DNA of 64,000 nt from Spongorhabdus nitratireducens (GCA_947387575.1 CANDOC010000006.1:62001-126000), one strand, 5' to 3'; counted from the stretch's first letter, positions 26,000-35,690 are shown. Program-made: numbers and translations. Notes: generated by a model from the letters alone, not told the origin.

Positions 26000-27409
26000 T
26001 CAGGATCGATTAGTCAGATAATTTTGTACTGCTTGTAAGTCATTATCGAGAACGGTGTATTTCTCATCCCGCTGATGTAAGTCAGCCAGGTGAGGCGGCA
26101 AGTCCGGCGCTTTCAGATCAGCTTTAACAATGGCTTGAGGGAACTTCACCGGATGTGCTGTAGCCAGCGTGACAACCGGAGAAGTCAGTTTAGCACCACA
26201 TTTTTTGGCGGCATAAATGCCGGCTGCAGTATGAGGATCTGCCAGGTAACCTGAATCCTGCCATACCTGACTGATAGTGGCACAAATGGTTTCGTCGTCT
26301 GCCCGGGTACTGTCGAACAGTTCGAGAGCCTGTTGCCAGTTGGCATCATCCAGCTTCAATTCACCATTGGTTTCAAAATGCTGCATGACTTCAGCCAGTG
26401 CGGCACCATCCCGCCCATGCAGATCAAACAGCAGCCGCTCAAAGTTGCTGGAAACCATAATGTCCATACTGGGAGACAGACTGTGATGCAGGGTTTCCTT
26501 GCGGTAATCATTGGCGGCAAAGAACCGGTGCAGAATATCGTTCTGGTTGGTTGCCACAATCAGTCGATCAATCGGCAAGCCCATACCTTTGGCAATATAT
26601 CCGGCAAAAATATCACCGAAATTACCCGTAGGTACGGAGAAGCTGACCGGACGGGCAGGTGCCCCCAGCGTCAGTGCTGCATGGAAGTAGTACACAATCT
26701 GGGCCATGATGCGGGCCCAGTTAATGGAGTTAACGGCAATCAGCCGGGTTTTGAGGCCGTTGGCCGGATAGCCATCCAGAAATGACTGGTCGGCAAAAGA
26801 TGCTTTGACCATCGCCTGACAGTCATCAAAGTTACCTTCAATGGCCAGGTTATGAATATTGTCACTGATCAGGGTGGTCATCTGCCGGCGCTGGACATCG
26901 GATACCCGCTGATGCGGATGCATGATATAGATATCAACATTGTCACAGTGACGGCAGCCTTCGATCGCGGCAGAACCGGTATCACCGGATGTTGCTCCGA
27001 GTACTACACCATGTTCATTACGGCGCTTGAGAATATGGCCCAGTAAACGTCCTAACAACTGCAGGGCGAAATCCTTGAAAGCCAGGGTCGGGCCATGAAA
27101 CAGTTCCATAACATAGTTGTTATGATCCAACTGTACCAGTGGTGCAACTGCGGCGTGGTTGAATTCGCCGTAGGTCTCATCCACCATATTTTTCAGCGTG
27201 TCATGGTCAACGGCATCGGCGACAAAGGGTTGAATAATACGCAGGGCCAGATCCGTATAAGGCAGGCCACGCATAGCTTTGATATCAGAGGCTGAAAACC
27301 GGGGCAGGAATTCAGGAACATAAAGGCCGCCGTCACTGGCCAGACCGGTCAGCAGAACATCTTCAAAAGACAGGGCAGGTGCCTGCCCCCGGGTGCTGAT
27401 GTATTTCAA
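26000..27409 (-). CDS. thrC: Threonine synthase
   Basis: 469 residues, matching the long proteobacterial ThrC type. N-terminal start MKYISTRG is characteristic. The PLP Lys lies in HGPTLAFKDFALQLLG, and the phosphate-binding motifs ATSGDTGSAAIEG and VPTGNFGDIFAGY are present. It converts O-phosphohomoserine to threonine, the last step of threonine synthesis. It directly follows hom on the same strand, as in Pseudomonas. It lies downstream of a 144-base gap that contains a hairpin. Confidence 0.96.
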   Translation of the reverse strand: MKYISTRGQAPALSFEDVLLTGLASDGGLYVPEFLPRFSASDIKAMRGLPYTDLALRIIQPFVADAVDHDTLKNMVDETYGEFNHAAVAPLVQLDHNNYVMELFHGPTLAFKDFALQLLGRLLGHILKRRNEHGVVLGATSGDTGSAAIEGCRHCDNVDIYIMHPHQRVSDVQRRQMTTLISDNIHNLAIEGNFDDCQAMVKASFADQSFLDGYPANGLKTRLIAVNSINWARIMAQIVYYFHAALTLGAPARPVSFSVPTGNFGDIFAGYIAKGMGLPIDRLIVATNQNDILHRFFAANDYRKETLHHSLSPSMDIMVSSNFERLLFDLHGRDGAALAEVMQHFETNGELKLDDANWQQALELFDSTRADDETICATISQVWQDSGYLADPHTAAGIYAAKKCGAKLTSPVVTLATAHPVKFPQAIVKADLKAPDLPPHLADLHQRDEKYTVLDNDLQAVQNYLTNRS

Positions 27410-27495
27410 GGTGCTGCTCTTCTGTTAATTCCAGGTGCTGCCGGGCAGAAGAAGCGGCAGCAATACCTGTTTATTCTGTCGTTTATTTTTTTGAT

Positions 27496-27542
27496 AACCA
27501 AACCCGGTCTTCGAATGGATAAAACGGATGCCGGGTTTGGTT
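27496..27542. other. Intercistronic hairpin between hom and thrC
   Basis: Perfect 12-base arms AACCAAACCCGG (27496-27507) and CCGGGTTTGGTT (27531-27542) around a 23-base loop. No T-run follows in the minus-strand direction of hom-thrC transcription, so it looks more like a processing or stability element, or a weak attenuator, than a full terminator. Confidence 0.45.
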
Positions 27543-27553
27543 TATGCCGGGCC

Positions 27554-28885
27554 TCAGCCCAGCGGGTCGAGACGAATGCGGGTGATCGAACCCACAATGT
27601 CATCATGCTGTTCCATTTCTGCAATCGCCGTATTCATATCGGCTTCCAACGTCTTGTGGGTCAGCATCACAATATCGGCGCAGCCGTCGGTATCACGGCG
27701 TTCACGCTGGATCAGGGCATCGATATTGATATGGTAGTTGCTCAGAATCCGGGTAATGGTTGTCATCACGCCGGGGTGATCCTTGGCATGGATGCGCAGG
27801 TAATAACCGGTTTCTACTGCATCAATCGGCAGTACATTCAGATCTGAAGCCGAGGCAAAGCTGAGTGGTGGAACCGCCGCTGTCGGATGATCTATCAGGC
27901 GGGCAATATCCAGAATATCTGCGACCACGGCAGAACCGGTAGGCTCTGCACCGGCGCCGGCACCGTAATACATGGTTTGTCCTACGGCATCGCCCTGTAC
28001 CAGTACTGCATTCATTACACCATCCACCGCTGCCAGCGGTTGCTGCTGGGGAATCAAGGTAGGGTGAACCCGCAGCTCGACACCACTGTCCCGACGTCGG
28101 GCAATGCCCAGATGTTTGATCTGGTAGCCCAGATCCCGAGCATAGTTGATATCGTGCGGTGTCAGCTGGCTGATACCTTCGGTGTAGGTGTGATCAAAGC
28201 GCAGCGGCATACCAAAAGCGTTGGCTGCCATAATGGTCAGTTTGTGTGCGGCGTCGATACCCTCAACATCAAAGGTGGGATCCGCTTCGGCATAACCCAG
28301 CGCCTGGGCTTCTTTCAGGACATCACCAAAATCCCGGCCCTTGTCCCGCATTTCTGACAGGATAAAGTTACCTGTGCCGTTAATAATGCCGGCCAGCCAC
28401 TCAACCTGGTTTGCTGCCAGACCTTCCCGCAAACTCTTGATAATCGGAATACCACCGGCAACGGCAGCTTCATATGCGACCACAACGCCTTTGGCTTCTG
28501 CTGCGGCAAAGATTTCGTTGCCGTGCTCTGCAATCAGGGCCTTGTTGGCGGTTACTACATGTTTGCCATGATCGATGGCTGTCAGTACCAGTTCGCGGGC
28601 GGTGTCATAACCACCGATCATTTCTACCAGAATATGAACATCCGGATTCCGGGCAACATCGAAAATATCGCGGGTAATGTTAATGCCGGTTGTGTCACAG
28701 GCCGGATTGTCACGACGGGCACCAATCTGGGTCACTTCAATGGTGCGGCCCAGTCGGCGGGTAATGACATCCGCCTGACGCTGCAAAATGTTAAAGGTGC
28801 CACTGCCGACTGTACCCAGTCCACAGATGCCTACTTTTATGGGTGCCGGTTTATTTGACTTCGGACTGCTCGCTTTCAAGTGCAT
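27554..28885 (-). CDS. hom: Homoserine dehydrogenase
   Basis: 443 residues. An NAD(P)-binding start KVGICGLGTVGSGTFNIL, the catalytic region with AAVAGGIPIIKSLREGLA and GIINGTGNFILSEM, and a C-terminal ACT domain (YLRIHAKDHPGVMTTI). The ACT domain normally mediates feedback inhibition by threonine. It reduces aspartate semialdehyde to homoserine, the branch point to threonine and methionine. The order xerD-dsbC-(HAD)-hom-thrC on one strand suggests an extended operon, interrupted by one extra gene. Confidence 0.96.
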   Translation of the reverse strand: MHLKASSPKSNKPAPIKVGICGLGTVGSGTFNILQRQADVITRRLGRTIEVTQIGARRDNPACDTTGINITRDIFDVARNPDVHILVEMIGGYDTARELVLTAIDHGKHVVTANKALIAEHGNEIFAAAEAKGVVVAYEAAVAGGIPIIKSLREGLAANQVEWLAGIINGTGNFILSEMRDKGRDFGDVLKEAQALGYAEADPTFDVEGIDAAHKLTIMAANAFGMPLRFDHTYTEGISQLTPHDINYARDLGYQIKHLGIARRRDSGVELRVHPTLIPQQQPLAAVDGVMNAVLVQGDAVGQTMYYGAGAGAEPTGSAVVADILDIARLIDHPTAAVPPLSFASASDLNVLPIDAVETGYYLRIHAKDHPGVMTTITRILSNYHINIDALIQRERRDTDGCADIVMLTHKTLEADMNTAIAEMEQHDDIVGSITRIRLDPLG

Positions 28886-29004
28886 ACCCTGTTCTGGTTG
28901 TTATCGCCGCTTTAAGATGCTGTCGGATACTGCTTGTCAGTGCAGCGGATTATAGCCCTATCCGGCAATATTTAGCGAGAAGAAAGGAACCGGGAAGAAG
29001 CAGA

Positions 29005-29727
29005 CTAAACGATATCCCAACCTGTAGCCTGAAGTTCGGAAAAACCATCTGATTTTGTGAAGTAAGTACGGGATCTGATCATTCCTGCCAGTGAATGAAG
29101 GGTAGAGCAGAACCGGGTTGTTTTTGCATCAACAGCATAAAAGCCTTTGGCAAATGCATTATCCAGATTCGGTTTCTGGTCATCGAAGAGGTATACCATC
29201 TCGGGAGCAATCAGGCCCTTCATATGCTCTGCAACCTGTACCGAGGTTTCCAGAGGGCTATCCCCCGAGTTAAGTTTTTGTAGATATCCATCAATAGCGC
29301 CAGCGCGGTCTCCGTCAAAAGACATGCCCCGGTCACTTTTATTGGCACGGGATACGACACGAATACGAGCTACAACCGCATCTGAAGCATCGTATGCCAG
29401 TTTGAAAAAATCCCGGACAGACTCAGGTATATATGTTCCATTGGTAATGACAACGAAGAAAATACAACTGCTTAAAAGGTCAGAGTTGTCGTTTAATGCG
29501 TCGATCAAATCTTTCATATGTCCACCGCCCAGCGGATAGTGATAAGTTTCTTCAGGCTCTGCATTTCGTCTGGGGCGGGTCATTACGGTGATTTTTTGTT
29601 TTCTGACATGGAGCTGCTGGCATTCGGACAAACTGCCTTCTTTATCAAAGAGGCCTTCAGGAACACCCTGGGCACCTTTCATACAGGCCAGAGTATCATC
29701 AAAGTCGGAGACAATCAGAATACGCAT
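29005..29727 (-). CDS. HAD-superfamily-like hydrolase
   Basis: 240 residues. Motif I DFDDT near the start (VSDFDDTLAC), motif II as VVITNGT around residue 95, and motif IV as YLFDDQKPN around residue 180 fit the HAD phosphohydrolase fold: a nucleophilic Asp and a general-acid Asp two residues on. A motif III Lys is plausible around SRANKSDRG. No signal peptide, so it is probably cytoplasmic. The substrate is unknown; the segment GGGHMKDLIDAL and the FDGDRAGAIDGYL loop may form a cap. It is inserted between dsbC and hom, which are normally adjacent in pseudomonads. It is not a family I can name more closely. Confidence 0.65.
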   Translation of the reverse strand: MRILIVSDFDDTLACMKGAQGVPEGLFDKEGSLSECQQLHVRKQKITVMTRPRRNAEPEETYHYPLGGGHMKDLIDALNDNSDLLSSCIFFVVITNGTYIPESVRDFFKLAYDASDAVVARIRVVSRANKSDRGMSFDGDRAGAIDGYLQKLNSGDSPLETSVQVAEHMKGLIAPEMVYLFDDQKPNLDNAFAKGFYAVDAKTTRFCSTLHSLAGMIRSRTYFTKSDGFSELQATGWDIV

Positions 29728-29805
29728 GGGTGCGCTCTTGATATCCAGAAGAGAATCGAAACGGGTTAGCGCAATTATAATCGGTGGTAACGAACAGGAG
29801 GGTGC

Positions 29806-30624
29806 TTATGCACCCTGCATAGCGGAATTTTCTCGCGGTACAGCCTGTTCTTTCTTTTGTTGAACCCTGAGTCCCAGCTTTTTGGCAAGCTGTCTTGCTG
29901 TCTGATAGCCCGGTAATACTTCACCAGAAGGTAGAATAACGGCCGGAGTACCATTAATGCCCAGTTCTTCTCCCATTGCTCGGAACCGGGCAACAGGATT
30001 GGGGCGTATGGCTGTGGAAATCATCTGGCCGGCGTTAAGCTGATCGAAGGCTTTTTGCCTGTCTACTGCACTCCAGACTGCCTGCAACTGCTTGCCAGCA
30101 GGTGAATCAACGCCTGCGCGGGGATAGGGCAACCAGCAGACCTTGATACCATATCGGTGCATTTTCTTGAGCTCTGCATGCTGCTTGCGGCAATAAGGGC
30201 ATTCAACATCGGTAAAAATATAAACAGTTGCCTTGATTTCCTCCGCTTCCGGCGCAGAAACAATCATATCTTCATCAGGCAGCGCAGCCAGCTGCCGGGC
30301 AACTTTCTGTTGTCGCTCCAGCGTAGTGAGATTAATCACCTGTCCCTTGTCGACCATGTGCATTTCCCCCTGCAGGATGTATTTACCATCAGGGCTGATA
30401 TAAAGCACACCACCGGGCACCTCAACCTGCAGCAGGCCGTCAATGTGGCTTTGGTAGATACCTTTGATTTGAAACAGAGGGTCAATAGAGTGCAATGATT
30501 CGGTCACAGCCCGTTCCTCAGCCGGTGATGCAGGCAGCAGGCTACCATCATCGTCCACGATTGAACTGGCATGGCAGACAAGAGATAGCAATGCTGAAAT
30601 CAGACCGGCTGCAAGTCGAGCCAT
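29806..30624 (-). CDS. dsbC: Periplasmic disulfide isomerase DsbC
   Basis: About 272 residues from the ATG at 30622-30624, which has a G-rich site upstream; a longer frame reaches 30645. Signal peptide ending near CHASS, then the dimerisation domain (GLLQVEVPGGVLYISPDGKYIL) and a thioredoxin-fold domain with the redox motif CPYC (FTDVECPYCRKQH) and the cis-Pro loop NGTPAVI. DsbC reshuffles wrong disulfides in periplasmic proteins and is kept reduced by DsbD. The gene follows xerD, as in E. coli and Pseudomonas. The C-terminus is longer and more charged than in E. coli. Confidence 0.93.
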   Translation of the reverse strand: MARLAAGLISALLSLVCHASSIVDDDGSLLPASPAEERAVTESLHSIDPLFQIKGIYQSHIDGLLQVEVPGGVLYISPDGKYILQGEMHMVDKGQVINLTTLERQQKVARQLAALPDEDMIVSAPEAEEIKATVYIFTDVECPYCRKQHAELKKMHRYGIKVCWLPYPRAGVDSPAGKQLQAVWSAVDRQKAFDQLNAGQMISTAIRPNPVARFRAMGEELGINGTPAVILPSGEVLPGYQTARQLAKKLGLRVQQKKEQAVPRENSAMQGA

Positions 30625-30712
30625 AAGCACCCCCGACAACATCATGATAATACGGAATTATGCTATTTCTGATTGCCTCAGCAGGTGCATAGTTCCCGTC
30701 AGGCTGAAAAAA

Positions 30713-31621
30713 TCAGCCCCGTGGGTGATGCTCGGCATGTAGCTGTTGCAGCCGGTGATTGGCCACATGGGTGTATATCTGGGTGGTCGACAGATCACTG
30801 TGCCCTAATAATAACTGTACAACCCGCAGGTCAGCACCATGATTCAATAAATGGGTTGCAAAGGCATGTCGCAATACATGGGGCGAAATATGGGCCTGAA
30901 TCCCGGCTTCCAGCGCATGCTTTTTGATTCTGTGCCAGAATGTCTGTCGGGTCATGCAGCCACCATTGCGACCTGGAAACAGCCATTGGCAGGAAATATC
31001 CGGTGCCAGTGCCGGGCGGGCTTCACGGATATATTGCTCTATCCAGTCAATGGCCTGCTCTCCCAGCGGAACCAGTCTCTCTTTATTACCCTTGCCAAAA
31101 ATACGAACCACGCCCTGCCGCAGATTGATTTGATCCAATGTCAGCCCGACCAGCTCACTGACACGCAACCCACAGGCATAGAGTACCTCCAGCATGGTGC
31201 GGTCACGCAGGCCAAGTTCTGTTTCTATATCTGGCTGCTGGAGTAAGCGGTCGACATCTTTTTCGCCAAGGGACTTCGGCAGGCTGCGGCCGGTCTTTGG
31301 TGCAGTTAATCGGGCTGTAGGATCTTCGCTGATAATGCCTTCCTGCAACAGCCAGCGGTAGAAACGCTTGAGACCGGATTGAAGCCGGGCAATGGAACGC
31401 GGGCTTGCCTGTTGCTCCTGGCGCCATTTTATCAGCTCGGATATGTGCTGGTGTTGGACGTTACTCAGAGATGTACCTGATTCATTCAAATCCAGGTAGT
31501 GTATTAACAACTTGATATCCCGCCGATATGCCATGCGGGTATTCTCGCTAAGGCCATGCTGCAGCCAGAGATGTTGCAGGTATTGCTCAACCAGCGTTTG
31601 AGTATCCGGAATGGGAGTCAA
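30713..31621 (-). CDS. xerD: Site-specific tyrosine recombinase XerD
   Basis: 302 residues. SAM-like N-terminal core-binding domain (residues about 8-90), then the catalytic domain with the Arg in ACGLRVSELVG, the Lys in GKGNKERLVPLG, the HxxR pair in SPHVLRHAFATHLL, the His in LLGHSDLSTTQIYTH and the nucleophilic Tyr in the same segment. With XerC it resolves chromosome dimers at dif and is activated by FtsK. First gene of the minus-strand group xerD-dsbC-HAD-hom-thrC. Its position next to dsbC supports XerD rather than XerC. Confidence 0.95.
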   Translation of the reverse strand: MTPIPDTQTLVEQYLQHLWLQHGLSENTRMAYRRDIKLLIHYLDLNESGTSLSNVQHQHISELIKWRQEQQASPRSIARLQSGLKRFYRWLLQEGIISEDPTARLTAPKTGRSLPKSLGEKDVDRLLQQPDIETELGLRDRTMLEVLYACGLRVSELVGLTLDQINLRQGVVRIFGKGNKERLVPLGEQAIDWIEQYIREARPALAPDISCQWLFPGRNGGCMTRQTFWHRIKKHALEAGIQAHISPHVLRHAFATHLLNHGADLRVVQLLLGHSDLSTTQIYTHVANHRLQQLHAEHHPRG

Positions 31622-31776
31622 AACTTTCCCTGTAAAAAATTAATCACACTGGTGAGATTATTCAATCACCTTGTTATCACAGTCAATAGACGACGTATGG
31701 ATTGATACAGCGGCAATGAGAAAATCTGCGTCTAGAATCAGTTTTAATCTGAATATTCCAAATTGCCGGATAAAGT

Positions 31777-34527
31777 ATGTTCCCTGCAAAAAATAACATC
31801 AAAATAATTGCACAGATTCTGATTGTTTTTATCATGACTGCTGTTTCAACATTATCGGATGCAGGAAGAAAAAGGGATAAGGTTTGTGATAAACAGTCAT
31901 TTACTAAACCTTTTGACCCTCCAAAGAGAAGCTGGCTGGATTTTGACTCTAAAATTGAAAGTCCGGATATGGCAATATGGCGTGAAAGAATGCAGGCAGC
32001 AGGAATGGAGTTTAGTCTTCTTTATCATCATCCTGATAAGTGCCCTGAAGGTTTTCTTTCTCCTCTTTTATACGAGCTATTAAAAGATTTTGATTATTGT
32101 GCAACACGCTGGGTATGGAGCCATGAAAGTGAAATTAATTCTAAAGGGGAATGGAAGGTAAGAATAAAAAAGAGCAGAGATCTATGCGGAGAGTTAGAGG
32201 ATGCTGTTGATATTTTTTATCAAAATACTCTTCCTGACCTTTTATCTTTGATGCTTCATTATGTTTTTTCATATCCTGAAAAACTTTCGGAGGAAAATAG
32301 AAAATTTATAAATACATGGCTTCTATGGATTAATGAACAAATCTTGCCAAAGGGAATGGAGATTGACTGGAGATCGCGGTATCGAGAGCTATGGGATGCC
32401 TCGAAAAAGTGGAAAAAACCGGATAAATATCATTCGTTATCTATGAAGAGGACCAAGCCGGAAATCAAAAGCTGTATCAGTACACACTTTTCAACACAAA
32501 AAGAAAAGGTGTTCAAGCACCTTCATGCTTCCAGTCTGGATCCTGAGCTGGATATGGTGATGATTTGGGATTTACCATTCCACCATTATGGGACCAAAAG
32601 GGTATACTACTGTAAAGATCCTTTAATTGGCTTTTATAGTTTCGGGCTATTCAAGATTTTTCTTTGTGATACTGCTTTCTCTAAACCATGGGAACGTACT
32701 CTGGCTGTTGCATGGTATCAATGGTTCATGGCTGAGTGTCGGGCAAAAAAAAGACCACCGACTATTACTAATGATGAGATGAAGTGGTTTCATCGAGTCT
32801 ACAGTGACTCATTGCCTGAAGTCAGTGATCTTGATACGCCTATTCCCTCAGATGATATGATGGTAACGGGGGCGAGACTTGCTGGTCAGGAAGGTCATCA
32901 ATGTCGGAATTTAGAGGGGGATGATATTCATGAGAAAGATGAAAAAGATGAGCAAAGTGACGAGAATGAGGTTGTGGATAGTGGGGCCCCTCCACCACAA
33001 AGTATGCCTGAGGCCGATGAGTTAAAGAAAGTTGATATATGGAGTCCGCCCCGGTCCACCTGGCTTGATCTACGTACAAGCCTTTCGCTGAAAGAACGCG
33101 CGCAGTGGGAGGAGCGAGTAAAAGAATGTGGAATTAAAGATACAAAAATCCTTTTCAATCCTCCGTCCCCTGTATGTCCTCGATGGTTTAAGTCTGAGAT
33201 ATTATATGAACTGCTTTATCAGTTTTATCGGTGTTCAAAACTGTGGGTTATAAACCATAATGATGAGATTGATCCATCTGGGATATGGAAGCAAGAGCAA
33301 AGCAATGAACAATTGTTAGCTCATATAGGCGCGATTGAAGACTATATGTGCACTTATTACGATAATAATATGGCAGATGTGCTCTCCTATCTTTTAAATT
33401 CTATCTTTTCACCTCCTCTTCTTTTAGATGAAGTAACAAGAAGTTATACCAACCTTTGGCTTTCATGGATTAATACGCGAATTTTGCCGGCAGGTGTAAG
33501 ATTTAACTGGAGAGATCGCTATTGTGAGTTGGCGAAAGCTTCTTGGGGGTGGGGACTGAAAGAAGGTGCTTCTTCATCATATGATTCTGCTTTGAGAGAG
33601 GCCGATTGGAGCCGAAAAACAGAATACTCTGGATACAATGCTTTGACACAAATAAGGACAACAGTTGTTCCAGGGGAAGGGGCAAAAGGTAGCAGGGATG
33701 CTTTGGAAGATTTCAGAAGGTGCATTACTGACCATCTCAATGAACATTATACAGATGATGCGCCCAGCATCACTGATAGTCTTGATTGCTCTCAATATGA
33801 TCAGAGTACAGGGCTATGGATGATTACCAGATCACTGTTTCGTCAGTTCAGAGACTCTGAAAGCAAACGTGAATCTTATTGTAATGACCCTTTGTTTATA
33901 GCGTACCGGCGTGCTCTATTCAAAATAACTATGTGTGATCCTTTATACGATACCAAAATCAGGTTGATAGCGGTTTGCCTGCGACAGTGGTATTTAGGGG
34001 AATTCAGGTATGTTGTTAAAAAAAAGCTGAGGGGCGATGGCTGGAGTTGGTACAAGCCTACAATGGATTTTGTTTTTCCTGATATACCTGAAGATGCTCA
34101 GGCTATACCTATACCCTATGAGCCTGATGTTTCATCCCAGCCATTGTTGGCGGCGAATGATGAAGAGCCAATGGAGCATAGCTCTTCTACAGTAGTGAGT
34201 GATTCTGGACAAACTATGAAGCAACCGGAGCTGATGAGGCAATTTCCTGATGCTGGAGATACATTAGATGTTACTCCTTCGGCCGTATTTATCTGTGATA
34301 GCCCAACTGAGACTAATAGTCGGCGTAAGCGCTCGCGCTCTGGCTCCCCGGAATTAGGTCCAAAGTATCCAAGACAAACAGGCTCTGATGGTGAGGAAGA
34401 TGTCTGGGGCTACAGAGGTAGCTCTCCTGAGCGGCGTATGCAAACAGTGGACGTCGAGCCACAAACACCATCTGCCCCTCACTATATGCCAGGCATGGCA
34501 CTGGGTGAACTTCCCTCCGTTATGTAG
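31777..34527 (+). CDS. Exported protein with internal duplication and basic NLS-like tail
   Basis: 916 residues. The N-terminus is a signal peptide or anchor (IIAQILIVFIMTAVSTLSDA). Two homologous halves follow. Residues about 45-340 and 425-740 share PKRSWLDFDS / PRSTWLDLRT, LLYELLKDFDYC / ILYELLYQFYRC, WLLWINEQILPKG / WLSWINTRILPAG and FGLFKIFLCD / RALFKITMCD. An acidic linker (about 380-410, KDEKDEQSDENE) joins them. The C-terminal 150 residues are Ser/Pro-rich and disordered and contain SRRKRSRSGSPE, a motif like a monopartite nuclear localisation signal. I do not recognise the repeated domain. AT-rich base use sets the gene apart from xerD. A secreted host-interaction role is only inference. 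Confidence 0.68.
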   Translation: MFPAKNNIKIIAQILIVFIMTAVSTLSDAGRKRDKVCDKQSFTKPFDPPKRSWLDFDSKIESPDMAIWRERMQAAGMEFSLLYHHPDKCPEGFLSPLLYELLKDFDYCATRWVWSHESEINSKGEWKVRIKKSRDLCGELEDAVDIFYQNTLPDLLSLMLHYVFSYPEKLSEENRKFINTWLLWINEQILPKGMEIDWRSRYRELWDASKKWKKPDKYHSLSMKRTKPEIKSCISTHFSTQKEKVFKHLHASSLDPELDMVMIWDLPFHHYGTKRVYYCKDPLIGFYSFGLFKIFLCDTAFSKPWERTLAVAWYQWFMAECRAKKRPPTITNDEMKWFHRVYSDSLPEVSDLDTPIPSDDMMVTGARLAGQEGHQCRNLEGDDIHEKDEKDEQSDENEVVDSGAPPPQSMPEADELKKVDIWSPPRSTWLDLRTSLSLKERAQWEERVKECGIKDTKILFNPPSPVCPRWFKSEILYELLYQFYRCSKLWVINHNDEIDPSGIWKQEQSNEQLLAHIGAIEDYMCTYYDNNMADVLSYLLNSIFSPPLLLDEVTRSYTNLWLSWINTRILPAGVRFNWRDRYCELAKASWGWGLKEGASSSYDSALREADWSRKTEYSGYNALTQIRTTVVPGEGAKGSRDALEDFRRCITDHLNEHYTDDAPSITDSLDCSQYDQSTGLWMITRSLFRQFRDSESKRESYCNDPLFIAYRRALFKITMCDPLYDTKIRLIAVCLRQWYLGEFRYVVKKKLRGDGWSWYKPTMDFVFPDIPEDAQAIPIPYEPDVSSQPLLAANDEEPMEHSSSTVVSDSGQTMKQPELMRQFPDAGDTLDVTPSAVFICDSPTETNSRRKRSRSGSPELGPKYPRQTGSDGEEDVWGYRGSSPERRMQTVDVEPQTPSAPHYMPGMALGELPSVM

Positions 34528-34573
34528 GATCAAACAGACTGAAAGATGATGGTTAACTCCAAGAGGTTGTATC

Positions 34574-35662
34574 ATGATTCAGTTACAAGGCTGTGCTGCT
34601 GTAAAACGAAGCTGTCTGATTTTATTGTTATCATCAATCAGTTTGCTTTCCTTTGCTGAGACATTTCGGGAAAAAGAGAACGCCGCCACCATGAACAGGA
34701 AAGAACAGCAGGATCGAATGATGGCTGCCATGCTGGCGCCTATTGTTGCTGATGCTGCAGCACTGGGCAGTCACTGGATTTATGACAGTGAAGAAATGAA
34801 GCGACGCTATCCGGACGGATTAAAAGGATTCGAGCAACCGGTAGCCGGTCATTATCATGCCAATCGCAAGCCGGGAGACAATACTCATTATGGCGATGCT
34901 TCCCGCTTGTTACTGATATCTGTTGCTGATAACCGCGGCGTACTGCCAACAGTTTTTACCCAGAAACTGATCACTGTATTTGCTGATCCGGAGTACCCGG
35001 GTTTCAGGGATCATGCCATGCGTGACATGTTGGCGAACTGGAAAGAACAGGGTAAACCGGAGCTGGATGCCAGGTATTCAACTGTACTGTTCAGCAGTGA
35101 TGCAGATGACTCTGCTGACAGCGTGATGTCTATTGCACCCGTTGTTGTGGCTTATCTTGGTAAGCCGGATTTGCTTCAGCGGGTAGACACCATTACCCGG
35201 GTCAGGCAGCAAAATCCAGAAGCTATTGCCTATACCCAGGCTCAGGCGTTATTGCTGGAAAGTTTGCTGTTGGGCAATGATATGAACAAGGCTGTTGAGT
35301 CCGTATCACAGCGAATGGAACCCGGTGCCGGTCGTGACATTGTGCTGGCCAGTATTCAGAAGGCTCGACAGGAAAAGAGTAAGAATGTCACTGATGCAAC
35401 TGCAGTCTGTGGCGCTTCCTGTGCACTCGCCAAATCCTTTACGGCAGCATTTCATGCCTGGTCAGCCAATCCGAATGATTTAAGAGTCTGTACATTGGCG
35501 ATTCTTGAGGCCGGTGGTGACAGTGCTGCGAGAGCATCAATGGCGGCAGCATGGATTGGAGCCATGCAGGGAATGAAATCCATTCCTGCTGAATGGCTGG
35601 TGAAGGTGGATCCTGATGGCATATTGCAGGATCAGGCAAGAGATGTTGTAACCGCCTTATGA
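34574..35662 (+). CDS. Exported ADP-ribosylglycohydrolase-family protein (J1-crystallin-like subgroup)
   Basis: 362 residues. Start at the ATG at 34574, with GAGG seven bases before it; the product then has a signal peptide ending LLSFA. The core has ADAAALGSHWIYDSEEM, GDNTHYGDASRLLL, and AGGDSAARASMAAAWIGAMQG, which match the J1-crystallin/ADP-ribosylglycohydrolase family rather than classic DraG. Members remove ADP-ribose from proteins or small molecules, or have lost activity. Family members are usually cytoplasmic, so export is unusual. An internal ATG at 34691 would give a cytoplasmic form but has no ribosome-binding site. It follows the duplicated-domain protein by about 45 bases and may be co-transcribed. 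Confidence 0.75.
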   Translation: MIQLQGCAAVKRSCLILLLSSISLLSFAETFREKENAATMNRKEQQDRMMAAMLAPIVADAAALGSHWIYDSEEMKRRYPDGLKGFEQPVAGHYHANRKPGDNTHYGDASRLLLISVADNRGVLPTVFTQKLITVFADPEYPGFRDHAMRDMLANWKEQGKPELDARYSTVLFSSDADDSADSVMSIAPVVVAYLGKPDLLQRVDTITRVRQQNPEAIAYTQAQALLLESLLLGNDMNKAVESVSQRMEPGAGRDIVLASIQKARQEKSKNVTDATAVCGASCALAKSFTAAFHAWSANPNDLRVCTLAILEAGGDSAARASMAAAWIGAMQGMKSIPAEWLVKVDPDGILQDQARDVVTAL

Positions 35663-35690
35663 TGGTGCTTTGTTCTTTTCTTTCAGATAC

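Noticed and set aside
34682-34693. Perfect eukaryotic Kozak-like string GCCGCCACCATG within the glycohydrolase-like gene
   Set aside because: It lies in frame 39 codons after a better-supported start with its own ribosome-binding site and signal peptide; a chance match in Ala/Thr/Met codons is the simplest explanation.
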